From Stomorhina lunata (taxonomy: Eukaryota; Arthropoda; Insecta; Diptera; Rhiniidae): a DNA stretch of 64,000 nucleotides. This document shows positions 24,190 through 37,244 of the stretch, in pieces. The translations under genes and the position numbers were made by a program. Within the stretch, counting starts at the first letter, position 1, and every line of letters begins with the position of its first letter. The stretch lies in the NCBI GenBank assembly GCA_933228675.1, contig OW121741.1, positions 37,229,952-37,293,951 on the forward strand. Direction: 5' to 3'. The notes below the pieces were generated by a model that saw only the letters and a list, made by a program, of their open reading frames with translations, was not told the DNA's origin and made no database searches.

Positions 24190-24310
24190 ACACATTTCTG
24201 GGTTGTGTGTTTGGTACTTTTTTGAAACTATACCCGATAGGAGGTAAACAATTTATAAAAATAGTTTTTTTGGTACTTTTTTTAACCCACTCTTATCTTT
24301 TGACCTAAAG
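24190..24310 (-). repeat. D-family 3'-half fragment, inverse orientation
   Basis: The inverse matches the D segment with GGGTTAAAAAAGTACCAAA and CCTATCGG, then AGTTTCAAAAAAGTACCAAA. It lies downstream of the foldback that follows D1. An equivalent inverse fragment follows the second palindrome (35590-35740). Confidence 0.55.
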
Positions 24311-24321
24311 AATATATTGAT

Positions 24322-24540
24322 GGTTAAATCGTTAAAAAATCATCAAACTACTGTCATAAAATCGCCAGTTAATCGTGAAACTATTATCAAATAATCATTA
24401 AAAATCTTCAAACAGTCATCAGTCAATCAATCATCAAACAACTGTCAAACAATCGTTAAACAACCATCAAATAATCATGAAAAATCTTCAAACAATAGTC
24501 AGTCAAACTATTATCAAACACCAATCATATAACCAATATC
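24322..24540. repeat. Imperfect 11-14-bp minisatellite (AATCATCAAAC-like)
   Basis: About 17 degenerate units of AATCATCAAACA, AATCGTTAAACA and TCAGTCAATC type in tandem. Confidence 0.7.
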
Positions 24541-25849
24541 CGTGAATCCTTTTTCCTATTTTAGATAAATCAAAAAAAGAGGGCGTAAAAGTGGGCATGG
24601 TTAATTTTTCTTAATGTAGAATCCTAACTTGGACTAAAAAACAACATTTAGAAAGAAAAAATGTCTTCATCGGTCCAGCCTTTCTCAAGATATGCAATTT
24701 TAAAAATGGGGAATTTCATGCTCATTTTTCAATTCCCAGGTCCTCGTTGGTCCATTTTCAAAAAAAAAATTCAAAAAGCGAAAAACTATCCTATAGTATG
24801 AAAATATCCACATTTAAAACTATAATAAATCGCTTTCATCTTATCATCCACATTTGTCATTTTTAATATTTGACTTATATGGGAAAATGGGCGTGACCCC
24901 GCCCATTTAAGATTTCCAAAAAACACATAGCCTTTTTTACCCACCGGTAATTACTTATATACTGTAAAAATTTAAGAAAAATCGGTCGGCTCAGTCATCC
25001 ATATTTGTCATTTTTAATATTTTACTCATATGGGAGGGGCCACGCCCACTTGAGATATTAAAAACAAACCCGGACTATTTTACCCACCAGTCACACCTTA
25101 ACATATTGTCAAAATTTCAGAAAAATCGGTCCTCAGGGTCATCTATGTTTGTCATTTTTAATATTTTACTTAAATGGGAGTTGTCACGCCCACTTAAGAT
25201 TTAAAAAAATCTTAGGCTTTTTTAAAACCTAAATTTTAAAAAAATCGTCGGTCATCTATATTTGTCATTTTTAATATATGAGTTATATGGGAGGGGCACC
25301 GCCCACTTGAGATTTCAGAAAAAAAAACCCTTCCTATTTAAGCCCCCAGTCACACTTTACCATACTCATACTCATACTCATCTATATTTGAAATTTCTAA
25401 TATATGAGTTATATCGGAGGAGTCACGCCCACTTGAGATTTCTGAAAAAAACTTTGCTTAGTTTAACCACCGGTCACACCTAACCATACTGTCAAAATTT
25501 CAGAGAAATTGGTTAGCTCGATCATCTATATTTGTCATTTTTAATATACGAGTTATATGGGAGGGGTCACGCTTACTTGAGATTTCTGAAAAAACCCTTT
25601 CCTATTTTAACCACCGGTCATACCTTACCATACTGTCAAAATTTTTTTTGACATTTTCAATATTTGACTTATATGGAAGGGGTCACGCTCACTTGAGATT
25701 TCAGAAAAAAATGTTGTCCTATTTTATCCATCGGTCGTGTCAAAATTTCAGAAAAATCGGGCCTCTCGGTCACCTACATATATTTTTAATTTTTTATATA
25801 TGGGAGGGGTCACAAAGTTTTTTTTTACTATTAAATACCTATTTCTATA
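24541..25849. repeat. F: tandem array of 113-151-bp monomers
   Basis: From about 24840 at least seven diverged units carry GTCATTTTTAATAT, ATGGGAGGGGTCACGCCCAC, TTGAGATTTC, CACCGGTCACACC and TGTCAAAATTTCAGAAAAA. Unit starts at the GTCATTTTT phrase are 24856, 25007, 25151, 25264, 25390, 25534 and 25650. The leader 24541-24840 is related but more diverged. No coding frame is conserved. Confidence 0.75.
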
Positions 25850-25851
25850 TA

Positions 25852-26100
25852 TCTGTGGCTTGGTGCTAAAAGGGCTAATGTGATTTTTTTGTTGTTTTGA
25901 GTTATTTATTGCATTATATTCCCTTCTTTACCCTCTTTTATTTGGCTCCAACAGCTAATCTCTAACTTACCTCAGAACATATTTATAAGGGTTTTCTTGG
26001 GCAATGTTACTATGAATTTATATTGAAAATAAAAACTTTAAACCAAATTTTCTCGAAACTAGTTTTTTTGACATTGGCCCTTTTAGCACCAAGCCACAGA
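25852..26100. mobile_element. 249-bp MITE with ~30-bp TIRs and TA target duplication
   Basis: The left end TCTGTGGCTTGGTGCTAAAA and the right end are inverted, matching for ~28 of 30 bp. TA flanks both sides (25850-25851 and 26101-26102). The size, TIRs and TA duplication suit a Tc1/mariner-derived MITE. No coding sequence is present. Confidence 0.75.
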
Positions 26101-26102
26101 TA

Positions 26103-27244
26103 TAAAAATGGATGTGTTTAAGTAACGCAGCGGGTCACACTGTGAAGTCTGATTTTTGATTTTCGGTTATAGAAAAAAACTAACCCCCTTATTCATAATT
26201 TAAAACTAAATTCATAAAAACTTATAAATCTAGTTTTTTATACAAAATTCCTACAATAAGCCTTTGATAATTTGATAATTCCTTTACGAATTTGAGGGTA
26301 AATCTTGAAGTAGGATAACCTTAACCTCAACGCATTTCGATGGTATCACAGTCCGTAGAATTATCCTTTAGTTTTTAGTTTTTTAGTTATACAAGTACTC
26401 ATTTGCTTTCAAAAAAGTTCCAATGAAAATTCCTTGATATTTGTAATCATTTTAAGAATTGTCATTTTTAGAGTTATGTCATTATTTCTGCATTTATGTC
26501 ACTTATGTATTATAGTGTCACTTTACATATGATTTATATTTATCTTGTGCAATACGAGTATTACATATACCTTTTGTTTCATGAAGGTCCTGCAGAAAAT
26601 TTGTTGTTTTAGTAAAATTAAATGTAAACAATGTTTTATATAATTTTAATGCATAACCAACATTTTGTTAAGGATTTGCTTTCATAGCCGATTAGGGTGC
26701 ATTTGCAATAGTTCTTGTTCTTGTGTTTAGAGGCAGGTCTTTTCTATTTAGCATAAGTTAAATATGTATCTCTATGGTCACCAATACTAATGAAGCTTAG
26801 TAAGTAGGTAGGAGAGACTTTCTACAAGCTTTAGAGATGGAAATGGTTTTACAAGTTTGTGTGGATGTATATAATGCCTAGAAATATACATGGTCTGAGC
26901 AGGAGTAGGCAGCCCATACCACCAGTAGCCGATGATTTTTTTTTAATTTTCGTAAATACCACGATCATTAATAAAACTCGTGAAAATGAGTATTAAAATC
27001 ATTCAGTTGGAACTTAGATGTTAACAGAGTTGGTTGGTGCCGCTTTGTTTAAGAAAATACAAAAACAAAATAGACAAGAAACAAATCAAAATCCAATTTA
27101 TAGCAACAAAATACATGGTTCGAGAGAACAAAGAAATATAATCTCGAACATTGTTATTATTTTTGTAAAGATTGGGAATAAGATTGGGAATATTTTTCAA
27201 AACAGAAATAAATTCTAATATTAAACAATTTCAGATTTTTATAT
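26103..27244. other. Unassigned AT-rich spacer
   Basis: No gene or RNA is supported. A short open frame at 27018-27218 has low-complexity composition. About 26850-26960 may be a very diverged A-family remnant (GTTTGTGTGGATGTATATAA). Confidence 0.35.
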
Positions 27245-30200
27245 TTTTCAGATATTTTCGATCCAAAAATTTGTTTATAGAAAAATGTTTAATAAAAATA
27301 TTTTTCTTTGGAAAATTGTTCGATAAAAAATATATTTTATAGAAAATTTTTCGATAAAAATATTTTTCTGTAAAAATATTTTTATATCAAAAAATTTTCA
27401 AATTTTCTATCGAAAAATTTTTGATAAAAAAATTTTCTATAAAAAAATTTTTAATAAAAAATTGTCCATAGACAAATTTTCATAAAAAAATTTTCTACAT
27501 AAAATTTTTTTATAAAAAAGTTTTCTATAGAAACATTTTTGATAAAACCATTTTCTATAGAAAAATTTTCGATCAAAAAATTTTTTATAGAAAATTTTTG
27601 ATAAAAAATTTTCTATAGAAAAATTTTTGATAAAAAAATTTTCTATAGAAAAATTTTTGATAAAAAAATTTTCTATAGAAAAATTTTTGATAAAAAAATT
27701 TTCTATAGAAAAATTTTTGATAAAAAAATTTTCTATAGAAATATTTTTGATAAAAAAATTTGCTATAGAAAAATTTTTGATAAAAAAATTTTCTATAGAA
27801 ACATTTTTGAAAAAAAAAATTTTCTATAGAAAAATTTTTGATAAAAAAATTTCTATAGAAATATTTTTGATAAAAAAATTTGCTATAGAAAAATTGTTGG
27901 TAAAAAAATTTTCTATTGAAAAATGTTTGATAAAAAATTTTCTATAAAAATTTTTTTATGAGAAATATTTCTATCAAAAATTTTTCTATAGAAAAATTTT
28001 TGATAAAAAAATTTTCTATAGAAAAATTTTTGATAAAAAATTTTCTATAGAAAAATTTTTGATAAAAAATTTTCTATAGAAAATTTTTTGATAAAAAATT
28101 TTCTATATAAAATTTTTTGATAAAAAAATTTTCTATAGAAAAATTTTTGATAAAAAATTTTCTATAGAAAAATTTTTGATAAAAAAATTTTCTATAGAAA
28201 CATTTTTGAAAAAAAAATTTTCTATAGAAAAATTTTTGATAAAAAAATTTCTATAGAAATATTTTTGATAAAAAAATTTGCTATAGAAAAATTGTTGATA
28301 AAAAAATTTTCTATAGAAAAATTTTTGATAAAAAATTTTCTATAGAAAAATTTTTGATAAAAAATTTTTTATAGAAAAATTTTTGATAAAAAATTTTCTA
28401 TAGAAAATTTTTTGATAAAAAATTTTCTATAGAAAATTTTTTGATAAAAAATTTTCTATAGAAAATTTTTTGATAAAAAATTTTCTATAGAAAATTTTTT
28501 GATAGAAATATTTCTGATAAAAAAATTTTTATAGAAAATTTTTTATCAAACATTTTTCAATAGAAAATTTTTTTACCAACAATTTTTCTATAGCAAATTT
28601 TTTTATCAAAAATATTTCTATAGAAATTTTTTTATCAAAAATTTTTCTATAGAAAATTTTTTTTTCAAAAATGTTTCTATAGAAAATTTTTTTATCAAAA
28701 ATTTTCTATAAAAATTTTTTTATCAGAAATATTTTTATCAAAAAATTTTCTATAGAAAATTTTTTGATAAAAAATTTTCTATAAAAAATTTTTTGATAAA
28801 AAATTTTCTATAGAAAAATGTCTGATAAAAAATTTTCTATAGAAAAATTTTTGATAACAAAAATTTTCTATAGAAAAATTTTTGATAAAAAAATTTTCTA
28901 TAGAAAAATTTTTGATAAAAAAATTTCTATAGAAATATTTTTGATAAAAAAATTTTCTATAGAAAAATTTTTAATAGAAAAATTTTCTTTAGAAAAATTT
29001 TTGATAAAAAAATTTCTATAGAAATATTTTTGATAAAAAAATTTTCTATAGAAAAATTTTTGATAAAAAATTTTCTATAGAAAAATTTTTGATAAAAAAA
29101 TTTTCTATAGAAAAATTTTTGATAAAAAAATTTTCTATAGAAAAATTTTTGATAAAAAAATTTGCTATAGAAAAATTTTTGGTAAAAAAATTTTCTATTG
29201 AAAAATGTTTGATAAAAAATTTTCTATAAAAATTTTTTTATCAGTTATATTTCTATCAAAAAATTTTCTATAGAAAAATTTTTGATAAAAAAATTTTCTA
29301 TAGAAAAATGTTTGATAAAAAAATTTCTATAGAAATATTTTTGATAAAAAAATTTTCTATAGAAAAATTTTTGATAAAAAAATTTCTATAGAAATATTTT
29401 TGATAAAAAAATTTGCTATAGAAAAATTTTTGATAAAAAAATTTCTTTAGAAATATTTTTGATAAAAAAATTTGCTATAGAAAAATTTTTGGTAAAAAAA
29501 TTTTCTATTGAAAAATGTTTGATAAAAAATTTTCTATAAAAATTTTTTTATCAGAAATTTTTTGATAAAAAATTTTCTATAGAAAATTTTTTGATAAAAA
29601 ATTTTCTATAGAAAAATTTTTGATAACAAAAATTTTCTATAGAAAAATTTTTGATAAAAAATTTTCTATGAAAAATTTTTGATAAAAAAATTTTCTATTG
29701 AAAAATGTTTGATAAAAAATTTTCTATAAAAATTTTTTTATCAGAAATATTTTTATCAAAAAATTTTCTATAGAAAATTTTTTGATAAAAAATTTTCTAT
29801 AGAAAAATTTTTGATAACAAAAATTTTCTATAGAAAAATTTTTGATAAAAAAATTTTCTATAGAAAAATTTTTGATAAAAAAATTTTCTATAGAAAAATT
29901 TTTGATAAAAAAATTTCTATAGAAATATTTTTGATAAAAAAATTTTCTATAGAAAAATTTTTAATAGAAAAATTTTCTATAGAAAAATTTTTGATAAAAA
30001 AAATTTCTATAGACAAATTTTTAATAAAAAAATTTTTAATAAAAAAATTTTTGGTAAAAAAAATTTTCTATAGCAAAATTTTTGATAAAAAAGTTTTTAA
30101 TAAAAAAATTTTTGATAAAAAAAATTTTCTATAGCAAAATTTTTGATAAAAAAATTTTATATAGAAAAACTTTTGATAAAAAATTTTCTATAGACAAATT

Positions 30201-30345
30201 TTTGATAAAAAAATGTTCTAAAAAAATGGAGTAGACAACTTTTTTTTATTAAAACGTTTTTAATAAAAAAAATTTCTATAGAAAAATTTTTGATAAAAAA
30301 ATGTTCTAAAAAAATGGAGTAGACAACTTTTTTTTATTAAAACGT
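27245..30345. repeat. 30-bp AT-rich satellite, about 100 units
   Basis: Consensus unit TTTTCTATAGAAAAA plus TTTTTGATAAAAAAA (two related 15-bp halves). The period is a multiple of three, so long frames of repeating KKFSIEKFLI appear; these are artefacts. Variant units (GAAATATTTTTGAT, TTTGCTATAG) recur in the same order, showing higher-order homogenisation. The right edge holds a duplicated segment ending GGAGTAGACAACTTTTTTTT. Confidence 0.95.
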
Positions 30346-31810
30346 TAGAACTACAAACTAAAAAATACCAATTTTAGTTAAAAGTGTAATAAACGGCAAC
30401 TCTGCCGACTAAATTTTTTGTTCTGTTCTCTTTGCACCAACCCGTGGTTATGCGATATACCTTCAAAATTACCTCAAATGGTGCTAATAGGCGTATGAGT
30501 TATCTGGTTCGAAAATAAATATTTAAAATATTACTTATACACACCTTTTATTTATTCTTTGATTCACAGTGAACCGGAAATTAAGCACTGGAAATATATT
30601 TACAGTTTATAAACAGAGTTTTAAATTAAAAATTTTATAAATCAATATAAAAAAAATTTAAATAATTATAAGAACTTCAATTTCGAAACGGAAGTTATTG
30701 TATGATACATATGTATTTTATTTTTAGACATTTTAAAGTTATTTTCTTATAACAAATTTGTATCAATTAATTAAATGTTTTACTTACATGTGTATCTTAT
30801 TTGTATGATTAGCCGTAATACGATTTTTTCTTAAGCTTTTGAAAATATTTACTTACATTTGTAAGTAAATTTTAACATACTTTATATATAACATGATGAT
30901 AAATGAATTTAATCAATTAAGGTAACCTAAGAAATTTTAGCCTTATACTATAATCACACAACACAAATCTTTTTACATTATTTCAATACTCTAAATTCAG
31001 TTTTTATGCCCCTAAAAGCTAAGGTGGTATAATGGGTTTATCACGATTTTTGTAACAGGTATTAATATTGGTGTGAGATTGAAGTATAACGGTTGACTGT
31101 TGGAATTGGACCATATTCGACCATCAAGATTAACTCTCAAAAATTACTTAAAAACCACGAAAATCACAAAAATATTTATGAATCTAAAGAAATTTGAAGT
31201 ATTTTTTGCTAAGATTTGGGTCAACACAAATCGATAAAAGAAATTAATTAATAACACAATTTTTAATGTGATTGGTTCCCTGGGTCCTAAATTTAAAATT
31301 TGTTAGTCAATTTTTTTTTTAATTTGGAATTTTAAAAGAGTTTGTTCTAGTTACTTTACAATATCTTCAAAACGACTTATCCAATTTTATTAAAAAGTAC
31401 ATCAATAGATTAAGAACAAAATTTACCTAGAGTTAACATAAGCTTTTTGTGTGATCAACGATTTTAATTTTCCTTTTTTATCAAAAATTTTGAATACAAA
31501 ATTTACATGAAGTTGTCCTTATATAAGTTTTTTGTGTGATCAACGATTTTAGAGTTATTTACAACTCAATTTAACAAAGTCGAAAAAATTTTATTTTTTA
31601 AAAATTCATAAAAATCCAAAAAGGCAAAAATTTATCTTTATTTATTGAGGTCTCCTAATTATAAAAACGGTCGAGATTTGAAAATCTTTGGATACATTAA
31701 TTTTTATTTTTTTTATAAAATTTGCCATTTTTCAAGAGGCTTATCTACTAATTTTAAAATATCTTTGAAACGGATTGTTTTTTAAAAATGCATAAAAATT
31801 TAATATACAT
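30346..31810. other. Unassigned AT-rich stretch
   Basis: I see no gene. GTGTGATCAACGATTTTA occurs twice, at about 31450 and 31540, within a ~95-bp direct repeat. Otherwise nothing is shared with the window. Confidence 0.35.
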
Positions 31811-33495
31811 AGTACCTGGTTGACCGAGCCTTGCTCGGAGCTTTATGATAACCATTTTTAAAGTTTTTATATATTTTATTTTATAAAGTACTAAAATAAA
31901 TTTAGAGGAAAGACATTGTACAAATATTCAAATAATTTTGAATTATTTTATTAATTTTGTCCGATCAACACGCCACCTGTCGGACTTTATTCATTCTAAT
32001 TAATAAACCTTCGTCGGCTTATCCGCAACAACATTGCTAAAGATTATAGCATGATTAAATGTACAGCTTACGATTAAATTGACTTTGAGTAAATTTCAGT
32101 GGCGCCACCTGTCGAAATTTCTTCATACCAACTAAGAAACCTTCGTCGGATCATGTGCAACAACTTTGCTAAAGACTATAGCATTATTAAATGTACAGCT
32201 TACGATTAAATTGACTTTAAGTAATTTTCAGCAGCGCCACCTGACGGAAATTATTCATACCAACTAAGAAACCTTCGTCGGATCATGTGCAACAACTTTG
32301 CTAAAGACTATAGCATGATTAAATGTACAACTTACGATTAAATTGACTTTGAGTAAATTTCAGTGGCGCCACCTGTCGAAATTTCTTCATACCAACTAAG
32401 AAACCTTCGTAGGATCATGTACAACAACTTTGCTAAAGATTATAGCATGATTAAATGTACAGCTTACGATTAAATTGACTTTGAGTAAATTTCAGTGGCG
32501 CCACCTGTCGAAATTTCTTCATACCAACTAAGAAACCTTCGTCGGATCATGTGCAACAACTTTGCTAAAGATTATAGCATGATTAAATGTACAGCTTACG
32601 ATTAAATTGACTTTGAGTAAATTTCAGTGGCGCCACCTGTCGAAATTTCTTCATACCAACTAAGAAACCTTCGTAGGATCATGTGCAACAACTTTGCTAA
32701 AGATCATAGCATGATCAAATGTACAATTTACGATTTAATTAATTTTTAGCAATTTTCAGTGGCGCCATCTGTCGGAAATTAGTCTTATCAACTTTAAAAC
32801 CTTCGCCGGCTTATCCGCAACATCTTCGCTAAAGAGCATAACACAATCAAATTCACAGTTTACTATTCTATAAAGAACATACATACAGACAAACATTCAT
32901 TTGTTTTAAATAATACTAATTTTTCCCCCTTTTTATTCCCTAATTTCTAAAAGTTCCATATGTATATTTGGTACTTTTTTGGTGCCAATTGAATTCGGTA
33001 CATTTTTTTAAAACGCATTTAACATAATGTATAATGTTCCTATTCATATTACTTTGGAGATGTTAAGTTATCATTTTATCCCTTTTTTACCCATTTTGGC
33101 TCCAAAATCAAAAAAGTACCAAATACATGTTTCATGTTTCTTTTACATCTATTGATTGCAGTACCAAGTTTCTTTCTATATTCTTTAGTTTAAAATATAA
33201 GAGTGGGTTAAAAAGGTGCCAAAAAACTATTTTCACCCTTTTTTACCCCCTATCGGACATAGTTTCAAAAAAGTACCAAACACCTGTCCGCTTATTTTCA
33301 AAGCTGTTTAAAACGTAATTTTAATTTTGTTTCTATACCTATTACTTTAGGAGATATTACGTTTTCGATTTTTCCCGTTTTACCCTCTTAAAAGCAAAGT
33401 TTCCAAAAGTCTCTTCTTCTTCGACCTAAACATCAAAAAAGGTAACCACTGTCCAAATTTTATCAAAATCGTTAGAGCCGTTTCGTTATTTTAAG
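31811..33495 (+). mobile_element. D2: D-family repeat with about seven 132-bp units
   Basis: Starts AGTACCTGGTTGACCGAGCC with stem-loop CCGAGC-CTT-GCTCGG. GCGCCACCTGTCG recurs about every 132 bp from 31971 to 32762, followed by the TACCC/GTACC-rich half. Homology to other D copies ends at TTAGAGCCGTTT (33490); the (TA)n and 3' terminus are absent. Confidence 0.65.
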
Positions 33496-33531
33496 GAATG
33501 GGGTTCATATGAAAAATGTTTGCTAAAAGTG

Positions 33532-35062
33532 GGTATTTTTTTCTAGGACCCATTTTTTGGCGGAAAAATTGGAGTTTTTACGGTTTTTGGTAAACTTCAA
33601 CCAATAAAGATATGAAGTGTTCTTTTCAACACGCCTAAGAATATGCAGCAAAAACATTAACTTTGGAGTACAGAAATCACAAAGTAAGACATTCCTTATC
33701 TTAAGACTTATAAGTACCAAATAGTTGAAATTTATTGAAAAATAATTTAATTTACATCGATTTTTATATTTTTATACTGGAAAATGGTACTTTTTTAAGG
33801 ATCGTTTTAAAACTTACTTTTTAAGTTTTAGAAAATTTTTTTAAAATATATTTAAAATTTCAAAATTTTTGATGTTAAAATAGATAGATGTGGTAATAAA
33901 ATCCAAATCCGTACCTTGCGACTTGAAATCGTAATATTTCGCGAAAAAGTAAATTTTTGAACATTATTTAAGTTCAAAAATTAAAAAAAATTTGTTAAAA
34001 ATATTTTTTTAACCCGTAATAGACATGGGGACTAAAATGACCGATTTTTTTTTTCGAAAATTTAAATGTTTGGTGTATTTTAGTGATTAATTTTATTAAA
34101 TCTTTTATTATCACTTACGCTTTAAAACAATTTTGGGGATTTCCCTTCATAAATTTTCGAAAAGAAATATTGCGTCATTTGAGTCCCCATGTCTGTTAAG
34201 GGCCAAAAAAAATATTTTTTATAAAACAATATAACCATTCTTAAAAATAACTATTTTTATTAATTTTGATCGAAATTCGTCACTAAATTCATAATATTTC
34301 GTATATATTCCATTAAAAATCAAAATTTTGACCTTTGACCCCTATGAAAAAAAGGGTTAAGCCCACCTAATATCAAAGAAAGTTCTAGTGGACATTCCTC
34401 AATGACTGGCCAATAAAATTCAGTATTAGCTTTATCAAAAAAAAAACTTAAATAAGATTTACTATGCATCTACTTAAAAAATGTCCAAAAATTTAATTTT
34501 TCCCGAAATTTTACGATTTCAAGTCGCAGGTACGCTGAAACCATATGAGATATTAAACTAAACTCTTTTGGGTTTTATTACCACATCTGTCTGTTTTAAC
34601 ATGCCGATCAAAAATTTAAAAATTTTGAATATTTTTTTAAAAAATTTTTCAAAAACTTAAAAAGTGAATTTTGAAACGGTCCTGAAAAAAAGTACCATTT
34701 TCCAGTATAAAAAATCTAATAAAGCTTAATTATATTTTTAAAAATTTCAACTATTTAGCACTCATAAGTCTAAAGATGATAAGGAATGTCTTACTCTGTA
34801 ATTTCTGTACTCAAAAATTATTTTTTGCTGCATATCTTTAGGCGTATTGAAAAGGAAACGACTTTTCTGGGGCAAATTGCAATAACTTAAAAACTATTGC
34901 ATGGATTTTTAGTTTTTATGACTCCAATGAAAGTAGATTTAGTTGTCTTTACATCTAATTATTGGTTTTGCCAAAATAAAGATATGTTTATGGTTCAAAT
35001 TTACCAAAAACCGAAAAAACTCCCATTTTTCCCCATACAAATGGGTCCTAGAAATAAATGTC
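33532..35062. repeat. 1.5-kb imperfect palindrome
   Basis: Left arm 33532-34085 matches the inverse of 34140-35062. Examples are CTAGGACCCAT at both outer ends, CGGTTTTTGGTAAA, CGATTTCAAGTCGCA and, near the centre, AGACATGGGGACT. The right arm has extra blocks (about 34240-34480 and 34870-34975). The centre is near 34112. It follows D2 as the other foldback follows D1. I see no coding sequence. Confidence 0.8.
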
Positions 35063-35747
35063 CTCTGCGCCACCTCAGGACATTGGCTTAAGAAGACAAC
35101 ATTTTTTTTCTGAGCACTTTAGGATGTAAAGCATCGATTTTTAGCACAGGCTTATCGAATTTCAATAAAAGTTGGTTTTCGCTCCACCCTAATGTATATC
35201 TTCGAATATCTTTTAAACCATAAGAGGGTTTTAGAGATATTCGATTTCAAAAATTAAAATTTTCCTATTTTGTCCCATACTGTACCGAATTTTTACTAAT
35301 TACTGAAATATATATACACCGATTTTCTTGATATAAAGTTTTCTAAAAAAACAAAATTTTGAATATGTATTAAAAGCTTTATATATTAAAGGCTTTACCC
35401 CCATTAAGAAATTAAGCTATAGCAAGCTTATTATTCAAATTTTTCATACAAATTTCAAATTATAAGAATTTTATAATTTTAAAATTTGTTTATGAATTGG
35501 GGAGTTAGTATATAAAATGTTACAAGTACTTAAAGTTAATAGTTATTTTATAAAATATAAGTTGGATTTTGATTAGCTTGAAAAATAAGGGGATACATGT
35601 TTGGTACTTTTTTTTCGAAATAGGACCATTACGGGTAAGAAAAGGAGTAAAAACTATTTTTGGTACTTTTTTTAACCCATACCTATCTTTTGAACAAATA
35701 AAGATAGAGATACAATATATACTTCAATCGATAAGTTAAAAAAAAAA
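35063..35747. repeat. Spacer with inverse D-family fragment
   Basis: 35590-35740 on the minus strand matches the GGGTTAAAAAAAGTACCAAA part of D. The rest (35063-35590) is unassigned AT-rich DNA. ACCCTAATGTA at 35185-35195 also occurs at the ends of the 21.6-kb foldback. Confidence 0.45.
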
Positions 35748-37212
35748 ACAAGTAAGAGTGTTATATTCGGCTGTGCCGAATCTTATATACCCACCATCAA
35801 GTGTTAAATTCAGAGACATGGTGCAGCTAATTCAAAATCTGCACCAAAACTGAAAAAATCGCTAAGCTAATTGGTATTGTTGGTAAAACCTTTGGACTAA
35901 ATTCGGTTACCGTAGCTTTAAAAATATTTTAGTGGTTTGCCCAGTATTTACTTTGATCAAAATTCGGTCTCATAACCGGGTATAGTTTTATGTTAATAAG
36001 TTGTTAAATACTTTTCGTTGTGATTAATATGTAGTTAGGCTAAACACGTTAATAGTAAGTACCTGGTTGACCGAGCCTTGCTCGGGGCTTTATGATAAGC
36101 ATTTTGAGGCAAATTTTAAAGTGTTTATATATTTTATTTTATACAGTTACAGTTTAACTCATTTTAAATAATTTTGAAAATTGGTCATACCAACAGAAAC
36201 CTCCGTCGACTCATGCGCAACAACTTTGCTAAAGATTATAGTCTGATCAAATGCACAGTTTACGATTTAATTCATTTTGAGTAGTTTTCAGTGGCGCCAC
36301 CTGTCGGACTTTGGTCATTCCAATTAATAAACCTTCGTCGGATTATCCGCAATAACTTTGCTAAAAATTATAGCATGATTAAATGTACAGTTTACGATTA
36401 AATTGACTTTAAGTAAATTTCAGTCTCGCCACCTGTCGAAATTTCTTCATACCAACTAAGAAACCTTCGTCGGCTAATGTGCAACAACATTGCTAAAGAT
36501 TATAGCATGATTATATGTACAGCTTACGATTAAATTGACTTTGAGTAATTTTCAGTAGCGCCACCTGTCGGAAATTATTCACACCAATTAAAAAGCATTC
36601 GCCGGCTCATGCGCTACAACTTTGCAAAAGATCATAGTATGATCAAATGTACAGTTTACGATTTAATTAATTTTTAGTAATTTTCAGTGGCGCCACCTGT
36701 CGGAAATTCGGTTTACCAACTTAAAAACCTCCGCCGGCTTATACGCAACATCTTTGCTAAAGAGCATAACATGATCAAATTCACAGTTTACTATTCTTTA
36801 AAGAACATACAAAATCAAAATAGTACCAAATACGTATTCAATATTTCAATATTTCTATCGATTGCAGTACAAAGTTTCTTTCTATATTCCTTAGTTTAAA
36901 ATTAAAGAGGGGGTTAAAAAGGTACCAAAAAAACTATTTTCACCCTTTTTTACCCCTTATCGGACATAGTTTCAAAAAAGTACCAAACACCTGTCCGTTT
37001 ATTTTCATAGCTGTTTAAAACGTAATTTAAATTTTGTTTCTATACGTATTACTTAAGGAGATATAGCGTTTTCGATTTTTTCCCCTTTTTACCCGTTTTT
37101 ACCCTCTTAGAGGCAAAGGTTCCAAAAGTCCCTACTTCTTCGACATATACATCAAAAAAGATACCCACTGTCCAAATTATATCAAAATCGTTAGAGCCGT
37201 TTTCGAGATAGT

Positions 37213-37244
<32 letters not shown>

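Noticed and set aside
27627..30134. Frames of repeating KKFSIEKFLI residues
   Set aside because: They arise from a 30-bp satellite whose period is divisible by three. Unit variants shift frame freely.
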